Shown piece by piece: positions 1 through 7,494 of a stretch of DNA of 14,795 nt (within the stretch, counting starts at the first letter, position 1; every line of letters starts with the position of its first letter). The notes beneath the pieces were generated by a model. That model saw only the letters and a list, made by a program, of their open reading frames with translations, had not been told where the DNA came from and ran no database searches. The stretch is from Dehalococcoidia bacterium UBA7891. Lineage in GTDB: Bacteria > Chloroflexota > Dehalococcoidia > Lucifugimonadales > UBA826. The position numbers and the translations under genes are program-made. Where the stretch lies: positions 1 through 14,795 of the forward strand of contig DLRJ01000095.1 in assembly GCA_002500485.1 (NCBI GenBank), in the 5' to 3' direction.

Positions 1-1207
1 TGCTAGTAACGATATCGCAATTCAAGGAAGCTTTACTGACAATTTCCGACTGGATAGATTTGGGGTGCCTTGAAGATACTGGAATAAGAACCGGCTCCAG
101 TAACTTCAAAGGTTCCAGCATATTGGCGAGATCATGGCCCCCAGTCGCCCCAAAAACTACGATCACTTTGGAGTTACTCATATGGTCGTTAACAGTCTCT
201 ACCAATCGTTCCATTGAATACGGGTTGTGAGCGCCATCAACAACTAAAATTGGACCTGATGTTTTTAACACTTCGAATCTTCCAGGCCAACAGACCTCCG
301 ACAGTCCAGTTTCAACCGAATCTCCATCAATTAGATAACCCAATTCTTTTATTGTCTCAATAGCACATATGGCAGTAAGGGCGTTTTCCGTTTGGTGAAT
401 TCCGAGTAATGGTAATTTGAATTCGTAATCTCGTAGTGGAGTCTTTACCTGGAGGTACTGTCCAGATAAATCTTTATGTTTTATGGCAACGGAATAATCT
501 TCGCTGACTTTTTTGATCGGTGCATTACATGCAGCAGCAATTCCTGTCACGACATTCATCGATTCCCTGTGCTGCGGAGATATGACTACTGGGATTTCAT
601 CCTTTATGATTCCAGCTTTCTCAGAGGCAATTTGGGCTAAGCTATCGCCTAATATGCTGATATGGTCAAGACTGATAGAAGTGATTACTGAAACAATAGG
701 TAATAGTATGTTTGTTGCGTCCAACCTCCCGCCTAATCCAGTTTCAACAACCTGGAAATCAACATTTGATTCACCAAAAAAATGGAACGCGGCCGATACC
801 ATAAACTCAAACCAAGTAACCTCACCATATTGACTATTTTGCCCAGTCTCCATAACTAACGGCCAGATCTGCTTAACAAGATTAGTAAAATCATTTTTGG
901 AAATCGGCTCAGACCCTATCCGAATCCTCTCAGTTAAAGAATGTAGATGAGGTGAAGTTACTAAGCCCACTTTATATCCAGATGAATCCAATATAGCCGT
1001 GATCATGGCTGAGGTGGTACCTTTGCCTTTTGTGCCAGCTATATGAACAGAGGGAATATCCGATTGGGGATTGCCCAGTTGAGTGCAGAGGAGACGCATC
1101 CTTTCCAAGTGAAAGAGCGAATGATTAGGACTATGTTTGCCTCTTTCGAAATCGGCTAAAGTAAGAGTCTGCTCAACAGCACGGTAGTAATCACTATCTT
1201 CTTTCAA
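1..1207 (-). CDS. folC: Folylpolyglutamate synthase / dihydrofolate synthase, 3' end cut by window edge
   Basis: FolC is a Mur-ligase-family enzyme of the cytoplasm that adds glutamate to dihydropteroate or tetrahydrofolate using ATP. Reading the minus strand gives about 402 uninterrupted codons with no stop before the left edge. Visible motifs are the P-loop GTKGKGTT (residues 58-65), TSPHLHSLTERIRI, ETGLGGRLDATN, SLDHISILG, SEKAGIIK, WPGRFE and the C-terminal-domain DGAHNP (324-329). FolC is usually 420-450 residues, so only a few dozen are missing. The start is taken as TTG at 1207: the alignable N-terminus (DYYRAVEQTLTLADFERG) begins a few residues later and no ATG or GTG lies in frame nearby. 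There is no clear Shine-Dalgarno site, but the start lies 5 nt after the stop of the upstream ATPase gene, so translational coupling is likely. Product assignment is firm; the exact start is not. Confidence 0.95.
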   Translation of the reverse strand, partial: MKEDSDYYRAVEQTLTLADFERGKHSPNHSLFHLERMRLLCTQLGNPQSDIPSVHIAGTKGKGTTSAMITAILDSSGYKVGLVTSPHLHSLTERIRIGSEPISKNDFTNLVKQIWPLVMETGQNSQYGEVTWFEFMVSAAFHFFGESNVDFQVVETGLGGRLDATNILLPIVSVITSISLDHISILGDSLAQIASEKAGIIKDEIPVVISPQHRESMNVVTGIAAACNAPIKKVSEDYSVAIKHKDLSGQYLQVKTPLRDYEFKLPLLGIHQTENALTAICAIETIKELGYLIDGDSVETGLSEVCWPGRFEVLKTSGPILVVDGAHNPYSMERLVETVNDHMSNSKVIVVFGATGGHDLANMLEPLKLLEPVLIPVSSRHPKSIQSEIVSKASLNCDIVTS

Positions 1208-1212
1208 GGGCG

Positions 1213-3228
1213 CTAGAATTGAGTCGGGAGAGGTAGTGACCCTACTGCTGCCGATGACTGTATAGAATCTATTCCTACCGTACCAGTCGCATTTATATTT
1301 GATTTGTTAGATGCAGTCCGAGATCCGCCTAAGGCACGACCTTTAGAGGAATTCAAAGTATCGATTGAATCTACTTCAGTGATCAAAGAATTTATTCTTT
1401 CTACCAACGTTTTGGCTTTTTCTATAGTATCTTCAGATATGTGCACTTTGAAATCATCAAAATTTTCCAGAAGATATGCCGCAGGCACATATCGATCAAA
1501 GACACCCCCAGCGATTCCTGTTTTCGCGAAATATACCTTCAGTCTTTCCACGATCCTTGGATTACTTTCAGTGATGGATCTCATAGTCAATGTATGGTCC
1601 AGTTGATTAGCATAAGAAAGGTTGACCAATTGTAAATAAACCTTTGGATCAAACAAATCCTCGATGTCCGCGTCTCGTACCCTGGTAACTTGAACCCACT
1701 TTACGGGGTTCTCGCCTTCTAATTCATTTTTCCTATTGATAGCCTCTATCTTTTCCTTATTTGTTGGGGTTAAATCCATCATCACCGCGACACTAACATA
1801 GTTATCCCCAAGAAGAGTGATGAAAGTAGAAAGGTTATCCGTGCTACCCACGGGTATAATCACCCATCTTGGGTCGATCCTCGACCCGGCCTCTGCTGCC
1901 ACCATATCACCCAAAACTTGTAGGTATATCAAATCAGACGGAGAATTAACCATCAAACAGTGGGGAGATAGAAATAAGGTTTGAGCCATCTGATAACCCA
2001 AGGCCATCTGTAAAGGGAATACAGTCTCCCTGTCATTATGAACAGGATCATCGGTTATCACAGTGCCTACACCATCCATATCCTGAACCAACCTGATTCG
2101 ATGCAGTTTTTCCAGATCAATCATAAAAGGTGAATGGGTGGTGTATAGAACCTGACATCTTGGTGAAAGTCTTTCATCCATGAATCTCAAAAAATCTTTT
2201 TGGGCCATGGCGTGTAATGCTGTACCTGGCTCGTCAAGTAGGATTATCAAATCACCACTTTCTGTTTCTTCTAGATGCGAAAAATACGACAAAAAAGAAA
2301 AAAACCAGACAAACCCTTTGGACCTTTCATCAAATGACACCGTGACGCGGTGCCTCGCATTTTCTATTCTTACGTGTAAAATTTTTCCTTGATTTAATGG
2401 GGCAGCATCCCTAGGATCGGCCTGGGACACATCAAATTCAACTTTTAGTTGGCGATTTTGTTGCCAGTATTCAAATATCTCATCAGTTATGGTTATTGAG
2501 GCAGATTCTAATTCGACTTTTATGTCCTCATACCCTAAATCTTTTTCCAAATCCTCTAGAGAAACACCAGATAAAGTCAAAAGAGACAGGAATGTCCTAT
2601 CGGCATCATCAAAAGGCCCTCCATTTTCTGATCTCTGCCTGAGCTCGTTGATAGATATTTTTCCTCTCATGAGGCTGTAATTATCGAAGTAAACAAATTT
2701 AGGGAGCCATTTTTCTAGAAATTGCTTTGAAATTCTCTCAGAAACATTACTAACTTCATCCACAGCCTGCACAGCACTTTGAAAAGAAGTTGGAGCAGGT
2801 GTGGAAGGTTGAGTAAAAGTCGTCACGTTGGGAGGTTGTGAAACCGATTCCGCAAGGCTAATTTTCCAATTTCGTTCATTTTTATAGTTTTTAGTGACAA
2901 TCACTTTGTTTGAAGCCAATATGCCGTCGCCAAAATTCGCCTCGATTTCAGATATTTCCTCGGCATTCAGCTCAAATTCTGCCTGTGCTACTTCACATGG
3001 GTTTTGATCATGTATTTTTTTATATTTGATGTAACCTTTTCGAGGGTAATCCCTAATACTAAAAGTATCTTCTTCACCAGAAATAGAATTGATCTTCCTA
3101 ATAGCCTGCAAAAATGCTGTCTTACCAGACTCATTTTTACCAACCAGAGCCGTGACATCATCAACTCTAACCCATGAGGAATCGTCAATACTTCTGTAGT
3201 TGATTACCCTAGCTTGAGTTAGTTTCAT
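1213..3228 (-). CDS. OLD-like AAA family ATPase with a degenerate Toprim-like C-terminal domain
   Basis: This is a 671-residue SMC/ABC-type ATPase of the OLD-like group. Seen: an N-terminal beta hairpin typical of RecF/OLD proteins, Walker A GKNESGKT (30-37), a signature-like segment RSKGFVWFFSF (302-312), Walker B LIILLDEP (327-334, D332/E333) and the H-switch TTHSP (363-367). After about residue 420 comes a region resembling a Toprim domain: MVNSPSDLIYL (426-436), MMDLT (483-487) and DIEDLFDP (521-528). In relatives I remember, the first motif reads VEGPSD; here the catalytic glutamate position is N428, so nuclease activity is doubtful. The tail from about 625 is Ser/Asn/Gly-rich and low in complexity. 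The ATG has an SD (GGTGGAG, 3234-3240) 5 nt upstream. The gene sits just before folC, which suggests only cotranscription. OLD proteins act in DNA processing or phage defence, but the biological role here is unknown. Confidence 0.85.
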   Translation of the reverse strand: MKLTQARVINYRSIDDSSWVRVDDVTALVGKNESGKTAFLQAIRKINSISGEEDTFSIRDYPRKGYIKYKKIHDQNPCEVAQAEFELNAEEISEIEANFGDGILASNKVIVTKNYKNERNWKISLAESVSQPPNVTTFTQPSTPAPTSFQSAVQAVDEVSNVSERISKQFLEKWLPKFVYFDNYSLMRGKISINELRQRSENGGPFDDADRTFLSLLTLSGVSLEDLEKDLGYEDIKVELESASITITDEIFEYWQQNRQLKVEFDVSQADPRDAAPLNQGKILHVRIENARHRVTVSFDERSKGFVWFFSFLSYFSHLEETESGDLIILLDEPGTALHAMAQKDFLRFMDERLSPRCQVLYTTHSPFMIDLEKLHRIRLVQDMDGVGTVITDDPVHNDRETVFPLQMALGYQMAQTLFLSPHCLMVNSPSDLIYLQVLGDMVAAEAGSRIDPRWVIIPVGSTDNLSTFITLLGDNYVSVAVMMDLTPTNKEKIEAINRKNELEGENPVKWVQVTRVRDADIEDLFDPKVYLQLVNLSYANQLDHTLTMRSITESNPRIVERLKVYFAKTGIAGGVFDRYVPAAYLLENFDDFKVHISEDTIEKAKTLVERINSLITEVDSIDTLNSSKGRALGGSRTASNKSNINATGTVGIDSIQSSAAVGSLPLPTQF

Positions 3229-3412
3229 AGCTTCTCCACCTCTACGATTTGCACTTTATATTACCTTATAAATTCCTTACCATAGAGAACACGTCCCCAT
3301 TATATGAATGGCCAGTTCAAACTAACCACAGAGGGACCTCAAAGGCAAGGCATTTATATACCATGTTTAAAGCTTGGTATTACCGTCTCGGCCTCCACCG
3401 GTGGAGCGGAAA
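3229..3412. other. Intergenic gap between SDR and ATPase genes
   Basis: This 184-nt gap holds no gene that I can support. Reading the minus strand towards the ATPase gene, it contains a perfect 14-bp palindrome (3393-3406), a short 6-bp inverted repeat ATACCA/TGGTAT (3358-3363 / 3375-3380), a TATAAT hexamer (complement of 3299-3304) with no good -35 box at the right distance, and the Shine-Dalgarno site of the ATPase gene at 3234-3240. A weak promoter for the ATPase-folC pair is possible but not demonstrable by eye. Confidence 0.5.
3393..3406. repeat. Perfect 14-bp palindrome after the SDR stop codon
   Basis: CTCCACCGGTGGAG is identical to its reverse complement. It lies 6 nt beyond the SDR stop codon (3413-3415). 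As RNA it could form a 5-bp stem with a CCGG loop, but no U-run follows on either strand, so it is a poor intrinsic terminator. A dimeric protein-binding site or a small 3' hairpin are both possible. Confidence 0.5.
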
Positions 3413-4267
3413 TTATACTTGGCTATACCCGCTACCCACTCGATCCTGATCAACCCCTGTACCTTTGGCTTCATCTATCCACCCAAATTCTTTAAGAATC
3501 TGCTGACTATATGTCACTCTACCGGTTACTTTATCCATCGGTTCGGTGGCCAATAATAACGCCGCCTTGGCCATCAATTCCGGATGCTCACCTCGTGGGT
3601 CATCCATTCCGGTTACCAAATTATGAAAAACAGTTCCAGGTGTAGGCACTACCTGGGATGGAGACACACAAGTTACGGAAATTCCATCTCCATATACTTC
3701 TTGAGCTAATCCTTGGGTAAATCTTTCTAAAGCTGCCTTCTCGGCCCCGTAACAAGTACCACCAGAGTTTGGCGGAACATTTGAATAGGGACCGCGGCCT
3801 GGACCAATCGCCGCTCCAGAAGAAATGTTCACTATACTCCCGGATCCCATTGAAATCATATCTTCCAAGGCTAATTGGCTTAGAATAAATGGAGCGTGGA
3901 AATTGACTGCCCAAGACCTCATCCAGCGGTTAACTGGGTAGTCCCTCACAGGAATAAAATATGTCAAGGCAGCATTATTAACCAACACATCGACCTTTCC
4001 ATATAATTCATGAGTCTCAGCAAAAAGGCGTTCGCAATCTTCAGGCAGTGATATATTGGCGATGACTGGTTTAGCCTCGCCCCCAGCGTCATTTATATCA
4101 CTCACTGTTTTTTCCAAGGAACCTTCCAAAGGATGATCTCCTTCTTTTAAAGTCCTCGCTGCACAAACTACTTTTCCTCCTTCTTTCGCAAAAATCCTGG
4201 CAATTTCTGCCCCAATGCCTCGACTCGCACCGGTGACAACGACAGTTTTCCCATCCAAAGTACCCAT
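3413..4267 (-). CDS. SDR family NAD(P)-dependent oxidoreductase
   Basis: This is a 284-residue classical-type short-chain dehydrogenase/reductase, a soluble Rossmann-fold enzyme that oxidises an alcohol or reduces a carbonyl with NAD(P)H. Seen: the dinucleotide-binding motif TGASRGIG (12-19), the structural NNAA motif (97-100), serines 149-150 in NISSGAA, and the catalytic pair Y173/K177 in YGAEK. The basic/alanine segment CAARTLKEG after the second strand suggests NADP preference, which is inference. The serine-to-tyrosine spacing is about 23 residues instead of the usual 13 or so, because of a Gly/Pro-rich insertion (about 156-171). The ATG is preceded by AAGGAGA (complement of 4274-4280) at a good distance. 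It is transcribed away from manC; a 184-nt gap separates it from the ATPase gene downstream. Substrate cannot be predicted. Confidence 0.9.
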   Translation of the reverse strand: MGTLDGKTVVVTGASRGIGAEIARIFAKEGGKVVCAARTLKEGDHPLEGSLEKTVSDINDAGGEAKPVIANISLPEDCERLFAETHELYGKVDVLVNNAALTYFIPVRDYPVNRWMRSWAVNFHAPFILSQLALEDMISMGSGSIVNISSGAAIGPGRGPYSNVPPNSGGTCYGAEKAALERFTQGLAQEVYGDGISVTCVSPSQVVPTPGTVFHNLVTGMDDPRGEHPELMAKAALLLATEPMDKVTGRVTYSQQILKEFGWIDEAKGTGVDQDRVGSGYSQV

Positions 4268-4466
4268 AACGTTTCTCCTTATATAATTCCTTCAACAATC
4301 TGATTACCCTATCCGCCAATAGGAATACATTAGATGATTTTATTTTACAAAGTCATCTGCACACAAGATATCTATTCAATTTGTTGACCCATTTATCGAT
4401 AAAAATTTATAATCTGCAGTAAATAATCCTTACTTTTTACTGCGCCTGTGAGAGGTTCTACCAATT
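4268..4466. other. Divergent intergenic region between SDR and manC
   Basis: This 199-nt AT-rich gap lies between two divergently transcribed genes. It holds the SDR ribosome-binding site (4274-4280), a well-formed plus-strand promoter (4384-4413) and the manC ribosome-binding site. I could not find a comparably good promoter pointing towards the SDR: the best minus-strand candidate pairs TTGTAA with TATTCC at 17 nt and matches consensus poorly. Confidence 0.6.
4384..4413 (+). promoter_or_regulatory. Sigma70-type promoter for manC
   Basis: A -35 box TTGACC (4384-4389, five of six consensus bases) and a perfect -10 box TATAAT (4408-4413) are separated by 18 nt. Transcription would start near 4420, giving an mRNA leader of about 45 nt before the manC GTG. 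This is the best match to a housekeeping promoter in the window. Confidence 0.7.
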
Positions 4467-5903
4467 GTGAAATTGAAACCAGTTATATTGGCAGGCGGTT
4501 CAGGTAAACGATTGTGGCCAATGTCCCGAAATCAATACCCTAAGCCTTTTCTCACCAATAATAGTCAAACATCTTTAATTCAAAACACCGTTAAGCGATC
4601 ACAGAACTTGGGATTGGCTTTGCCTGTGATCGTGTGTAATGAACAAAATCGCTTTCTGCTAACCAACCACTTGAATTCCATTTCAGCTCCAGTTGAAAAA
4701 ATCCTTTTAGAACCATTCCCTAAAAATACTGCTCCCGCCTTAACGCTTGCAGCACTCTACTTATTAAGAAATTTTGGAGACCATATTTTATTTTCAATGC
4801 CATCCGACCATTTCATAGAAGAAGATGAAAATTTCTTTGAGGTTGTAGATACTGCTTCTAAATTAGCGGAAGACGGAGGAATAGTTACATTTGGAATCGA
4901 TGTGCAAACCCCTGACGTAAACTTTGGTTATATTCAAAAAGGTGATTCAACAAAAAATAACTACTATGAATTGAAGAGGTTCCATGAAAAGCCAGATTCT
5001 AAGACCGCACGGAGAATGCATGAATCCAAAGAATTCTTTTGGAACAGTGGGATGTTTCTTGTAAAAGCAAGTTCTTGGATTCATTACTTAAAAATCCACT
5101 CTCCAAGAATTCTGGAGGCCTGTGAAAGGTCCATTCAAAATGGGGTAGAAGATGGCATATTTTTTCGCCCTGAATCGAAATCCCTAAATGACTGTCCAAG
5201 CAAATCTATAGATCATGCAGTCATGGAGAATCTGGAATTTCCTGGAAATATTTTTAAAAATTGGGTGATTCCCTTAAAATCCGTATGGTCAGATTTAGGA
5301 TCGTGGGGTTCTTTCATGAGCTCTCAAAATCCCGATAAATCAAACAACCTGCTGCACGGGGAGGTCATTACCGACTCTGTCCAAAATTCCATACTCATTA
5401 GCGATCACAGAACGATTGCGGCTTCTCATGTTGACAACCTTATTGTTGTAGAGACACCAGATGCAATATTGGTAGCAGATAGAAATCAGGAACACAGAAT
5501 TAAAGATTTAGTTGATAAAATCCCAGCTGAAAACACAGCGATTTTCGAAAGCCACAAAAAAGAATTTCGACCATGGGGGCATTATGAAATTTTAGATAGT
5601 GGAAAAGAATTCCAGGTTAAGAGACTAACTGTCTTACCAAAACATGCGCTTTCACTGCAAATACATCACCATAGAACAGAACATTGGGTGATCGTATCTG
5701 GAGTTGCAACAATTACAAGGGGAAGTGAAACAATGACCCTAAAAAAGAATCAATCTACCTACATACCAAGAGGAGTGCAGCATAGACTGGAAAATGACGA
5801 GGGCGAAAATCTCGAAATAATAGAGGTGCAATCAGGCTCATACTTTGGAGAAGATGACATTGTCAGACTTGAGGATCGGTATGATAGGACTTCCAGAAAA
5901 TGA
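4467..5903 (+). CDS. manC: Mannose-1-phosphate guanylyltransferase / mannose-6-phosphate isomerase (bifunctional type)
   Basis: This 478-residue cytoplasmic enzyme makes GDP-mannose from mannose-1-phosphate and GTP; the C-terminal cupin is the type II phosphomannose isomerase part that supplies the precursor from fructose-6-phosphate. Seen: nucleotidyltransferase signature LAGGSGKRLWPMSR (8-21) with PKPF (25-28), MPSDH (111-115), FHEKP (172-176), FWNSGMF (191-197), VWSDLGSW (273-280), and the cupin metal site QIHHHRTEHW (398-407) with the later histidine H439 in PRGVQHR. Length matches the full bifunctional ManC/AlgA family. The start is GTG; a GAGAGG (4450-4455) lies 11 nt upstream, a little far but the only candidate. 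It is the first gene after the promoter at 4384-4413 and overlaps or nearly abuts a small membrane-protein gene. No glycosyltransferase is adjacent, so which glycan uses the GDP-mannose is unknown. Confidence 0.95.
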   Translation: MKLKPVILAGGSGKRLWPMSRNQYPKPFLTNNSQTSLIQNTVKRSQNLGLALPVIVCNEQNRFLLTNHLNSISAPVEKILLEPFPKNTAPALTLAALYLLRNFGDHILFSMPSDHFIEEDENFFEVVDTASKLAEDGGIVTFGIDVQTPDVNFGYIQKGDSTKNNYYELKRFHEKPDSKTARRMHESKEFFWNSGMFLVKASSWIHYLKIHSPRILEACERSIQNGVEDGIFFRPESKSLNDCPSKSIDHAVMENLEFPGNIFKNWVIPLKSVWSDLGSWGSFMSSQNPDKSNNLLHGEVITDSVQNSILISDHRTIAASHVDNLIVVETPDAILVADRNQEHRIKDLVDKIPAENTAIFESHKKEFRPWGHYEILDSGKEFQVKRLTVLPKHALSLQIHHHRTEHWVIVSGVATITRGSETMTLKKNQSTYIPRGVQHRLENDEGENLEIIEVQSGSYFGEDDIVRLEDRYDRTSRK

Positions 5904-6105
5904 CGTTTATGAAGAAGAGACAAACATAATTTATATGAAAGAAATACCCCTTATATTCCCATTTGCGTTGCTAATCATCCTAGTGGCATTGATGTTTTCC
6001 ACAGCCTACGGATTAGCTGATAGCACGGTAAAAAAGAAAGGACCCTCACCAAGTCAATATGAATGGGAAGAAAAAGCTGCTTTGTGGGTTTGTCCTTTTC
6101 ATTAA
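5881..6105 (+). CDS. Small single-helix membrane protein, function unknown
   Basis: I do not recognise this family. The reading frame encodes a short acidic N-terminus, one strongly hydrophobic stretch (IPLIFPFALLIILVALMF) suited to a single membrane helix or uncleaved signal anchor, then a charged tail ending in YEWEEKAALWVCPFH. Two starts are plausible. ATG at 5881 (74 residues) has GAGG six nt upstream (5871-5874) and overlaps the end of manC by 23 nt. ATG at 5935 (56 residues, beginning MKEIPL) puts the helix at the N-terminus but has no good Shine-Dalgarno site. I list the first because most genes here use SD sites. It lies 27 nt before the next SDR gene, so it is probably cotranscribed with manC and that SDR. 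The frame is uninterrupted and the hydrophobic pattern is convincing, but the gene could still be spurious. Confidence 0.5.
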   Translation: MIGLPENDVYEEETNIIYMKEIPLIFPFALLIILVALMFSTAYGLADSTVKKKGPSPSQYEWEEKAALWVCPFH

Positions 6106-6132
6106 ATTCCAAGATTAAATTAGGAGATTAAT

Positions 6133-6882
6133 ATGAATAACCTAGAGGGTAAAGTAGCCATTGTCACCGGCGGCGCCACAGGAATTGGTTACGGAATAGC
6201 CAAACGCCTTGCCAACGATGGGGCGAACTTGGTAATGGTAGATTTAGACGCCAACATGATGAAGCAATCAGCTAGTGAAATTACGGCCAGAACTCAGGAA
6301 GTGGAAATTTCCATTGGAGATGTTTCTGAGCCTAAAACAGCTCAAGAAGCAGTCAGTAAAGCAATCAATAAATGGGGAAAGATAGACATATTAGTAAATA
6401 ATGCAGGGATAGGTGGAGTTAACGGAAATATTTGGGAGTTAGACATCGAGGAAATGGATAGGGTATACAGAACTAATCTTCGAGGAGTCTTTTCGTTTTG
6501 TCGCGAAGTGATTCCTCATATGTTGGAAAAAGATTATGGAAGAATTGTTAACATTGCCTCTATTGCCGGTAAGGAAGGAAACCCCCGTATGGTTCCCTAT
6601 TCCTCCACTAAAGCTGCAGTGATCGGCCTTACAAAATCTATAGGCAAAGAACTAGCAGGCACGGGGGTTTTAGCAAATTGTGTTACTCCCGCAGTCGTCC
6701 AAACTCGTATATTAGAGGAATTTACTCCGGAGCAAGTTCAATACATGGTCGATAGGATACCTGTGGGGAGGACCGGTGAAATTTCTGAAATAGCCGCTAT
6801 GGTGGCTTGGCTATCGTCTAGTGAATGCTCTTTCAGTACCGGGGCTGTATTTGACATAAGCGGAGGCCGCGCCACTTATTGA
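6133..6882 (+). CDS. SDR family oxidoreductase, FabG-like
   Basis: This 249-residue classical short-chain dehydrogenase resembles 3-oxoacyl-ACP reductase (FabG) and related sugar or hydroxyacyl dehydrogenases. Seen: TGGATGIG (12-19), an acidic residue D37 at the end of the second strand (MVDLD), which normally favours NAD over NADP, NNAG (89-92), and the full catalytic tetrad N115, S143, Y156, K160 (YSSTK). The C-terminal ISGG motif (FDISGGRATY) is typical of FabG-like enzymes. The ATG has AGGAG (6122-6126) 6 nt upstream. It closes a probable manC-membrane protein-SDR transcript and is followed by a hairpin shared with the convergent MOSC gene. FabG itself usually sits among fatty-acid genes; it does not here, so a catabolic substrate is more likely, but that is inference. 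Confidence 0.92.
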   Translation: MNNLEGKVAIVTGGATGIGYGIAKRLANDGANLVMVDLDANMMKQSASEITARTQEVEISIGDVSEPKTAQEAVSKAINKWGKIDILVNNAGIGGVNGNIWELDIEEMDRVYRTNLRGVFSFCREVIPHMLEKDYGRIVNIASIAGKEGNPRMVPYSSTKAAVIGLTKSIGKELAGTGVLANCVTPAVVQTRILEEFTPEQVQYMVDRIPVGRTGEISEIAAMVAWLSSSECSFSTGAVFDISGGRATY

Positions 6883-6886
6883 TTTT

Positions 6887-6918
6887 AACTATAGGGTAAA
6901 TAAGTTTCCCCTATAGTT
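6887..6918. terminator. Hairpin between convergent SDR and MOSC genes
   Basis: AACTATAGGG (6887-6896) and CCCTATAGTT (6909-6918) form a perfect 10-bp stem with a 12-nt loop, four nt after the SDR stop. The MOSC stop codon (6911-6913) lies inside the right arm. No strong U-run follows on either strand, so factor-independent termination is not certain; a 3'-end protecting or Rho-limited hairpin is also possible. Confidence 0.5.
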
Positions 6919-7354
6919 GGAAGGTGTTTACCCCTACTTCAGCACCCACTGAAACAATCCCGCCTTTCTCAACAAACGCCAAGAGTCCCCTCTTTCCATC
7001 AATTTCTTCTTTCAAACCAGGTCGTATTTCATCCATACGAGAACAAGGTTCACAATCTCCTGTGATTTCCAATACTACATCGGCTCCTAAGGACACCCTA
7101 TCCCCTGCGGAAATAGTCGATAGGTCCAATCCTTTCAAAGTCACGTTTTCACGTACTTGACCAGGCTTAAGATCAAAATGGTTTAAGGTCTCTATATCCA
7201 TGACCAGTACCTGTCTCTTTGAACGAAGTCCATCCGAGCGCATATGCCTGTCACCCTGCATACCTTGACCTGTAAGAAATTCAGCCTGTGCAATCTCTTT
7301 CATAGGCTCTCGACTTCCCAAACATAATCGTAATGAAACTATTGAACCAGCCAT
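6911..7354 (-). CDS. MOSC domain-containing protein
   Basis: A small (147-residue) stand-alone MOSC domain, the fold found at the C-terminus of molybdenum-cofactor sulfurases and in YiiM/YuaD-like proteins that handle sulfur or Moco-dependent detoxification chemistry. Seen: QGMQGDRH, RQVLVMDIETL, the conserved PGQVRENVTLKGLDL core, AGDRVSLG, and the CEPC segment (C101 and C104) that supplies the conserved cysteine. The open frame extends 8 codons further upstream to an ATG at 7378, but the ATG at 7354 has GGAGG (complement of 7364-7368) nine nt upstream and begins MAGSIVSL, which fits the first beta strand of the domain; I prefer it. It diverges from the PAL-like gene, so both promoters must lie in 7355-7494. 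The molecular substrate is not predictable. Confidence 0.9.
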   Translation of the reverse strand: MAGSIVSLRLCLGSREPMKEIAQAEFLTGQGMQGDRHMRSDGLRSKRQVLVMDIETLNHFDLKPGQVRENVTLKGLDLSTISAGDRVSLGADVVLEITGDCEPCSRMDEIRPGLKEEIDGKRGLLAFVEKGGIVSVGAEVGVNTFQL

Positions 7355-7404
7355 AATCAGTAACCTCCATAGGGGCATTTACGCTTCTAAACCCATTCTA
7401 CACC

Positions 7405-7431
7405 TTTTCATAAAAATGACCGTTGTATAAT
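7405..7431 (+). promoter_or_regulatory. Candidate promoter for the PAL-like / DUF3500 pair
   Basis: A perfect TATAAT (7426-7431) lies 15 nt after TTTTCA (7405-7410), which matches four of six -35 bases at a shorter than ideal spacing. Transcription would begin near 7438 and leave a leader of about 57 nt before the ATG at 7495. The rest of the 7355-7494 gap is AT-rich and shows no other structure that I can support. Confidence 0.4.
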
Positions 7432-7494
7432 CGCGTCCATATCCAATAAATCAAAAAAAGAGCTGAATAAAACAATCACACAAGGATACTTAAT

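Noticed and set aside
513..833. Plus-strand open frame of 106 codons
   Set aside because: It is antisense to the well-supported folC frame, which carries the family motifs through this whole stretch.
1213..3228. ATPase as part of a Gabija-like or other defence island
   Set aside because: No UvrD-like helicase, reverse transcriptase, methylase or other defence partner is adjacent; the neighbours are folC and an SDR, and the Toprim glutamate seems missing.
7355..7378. Eight-codon longer MOSC start at 7378
   Set aside because: The GGAGG Shine-Dalgarno lies inside this extension and fits the ATG at 7354, where the domain's first strand begins.
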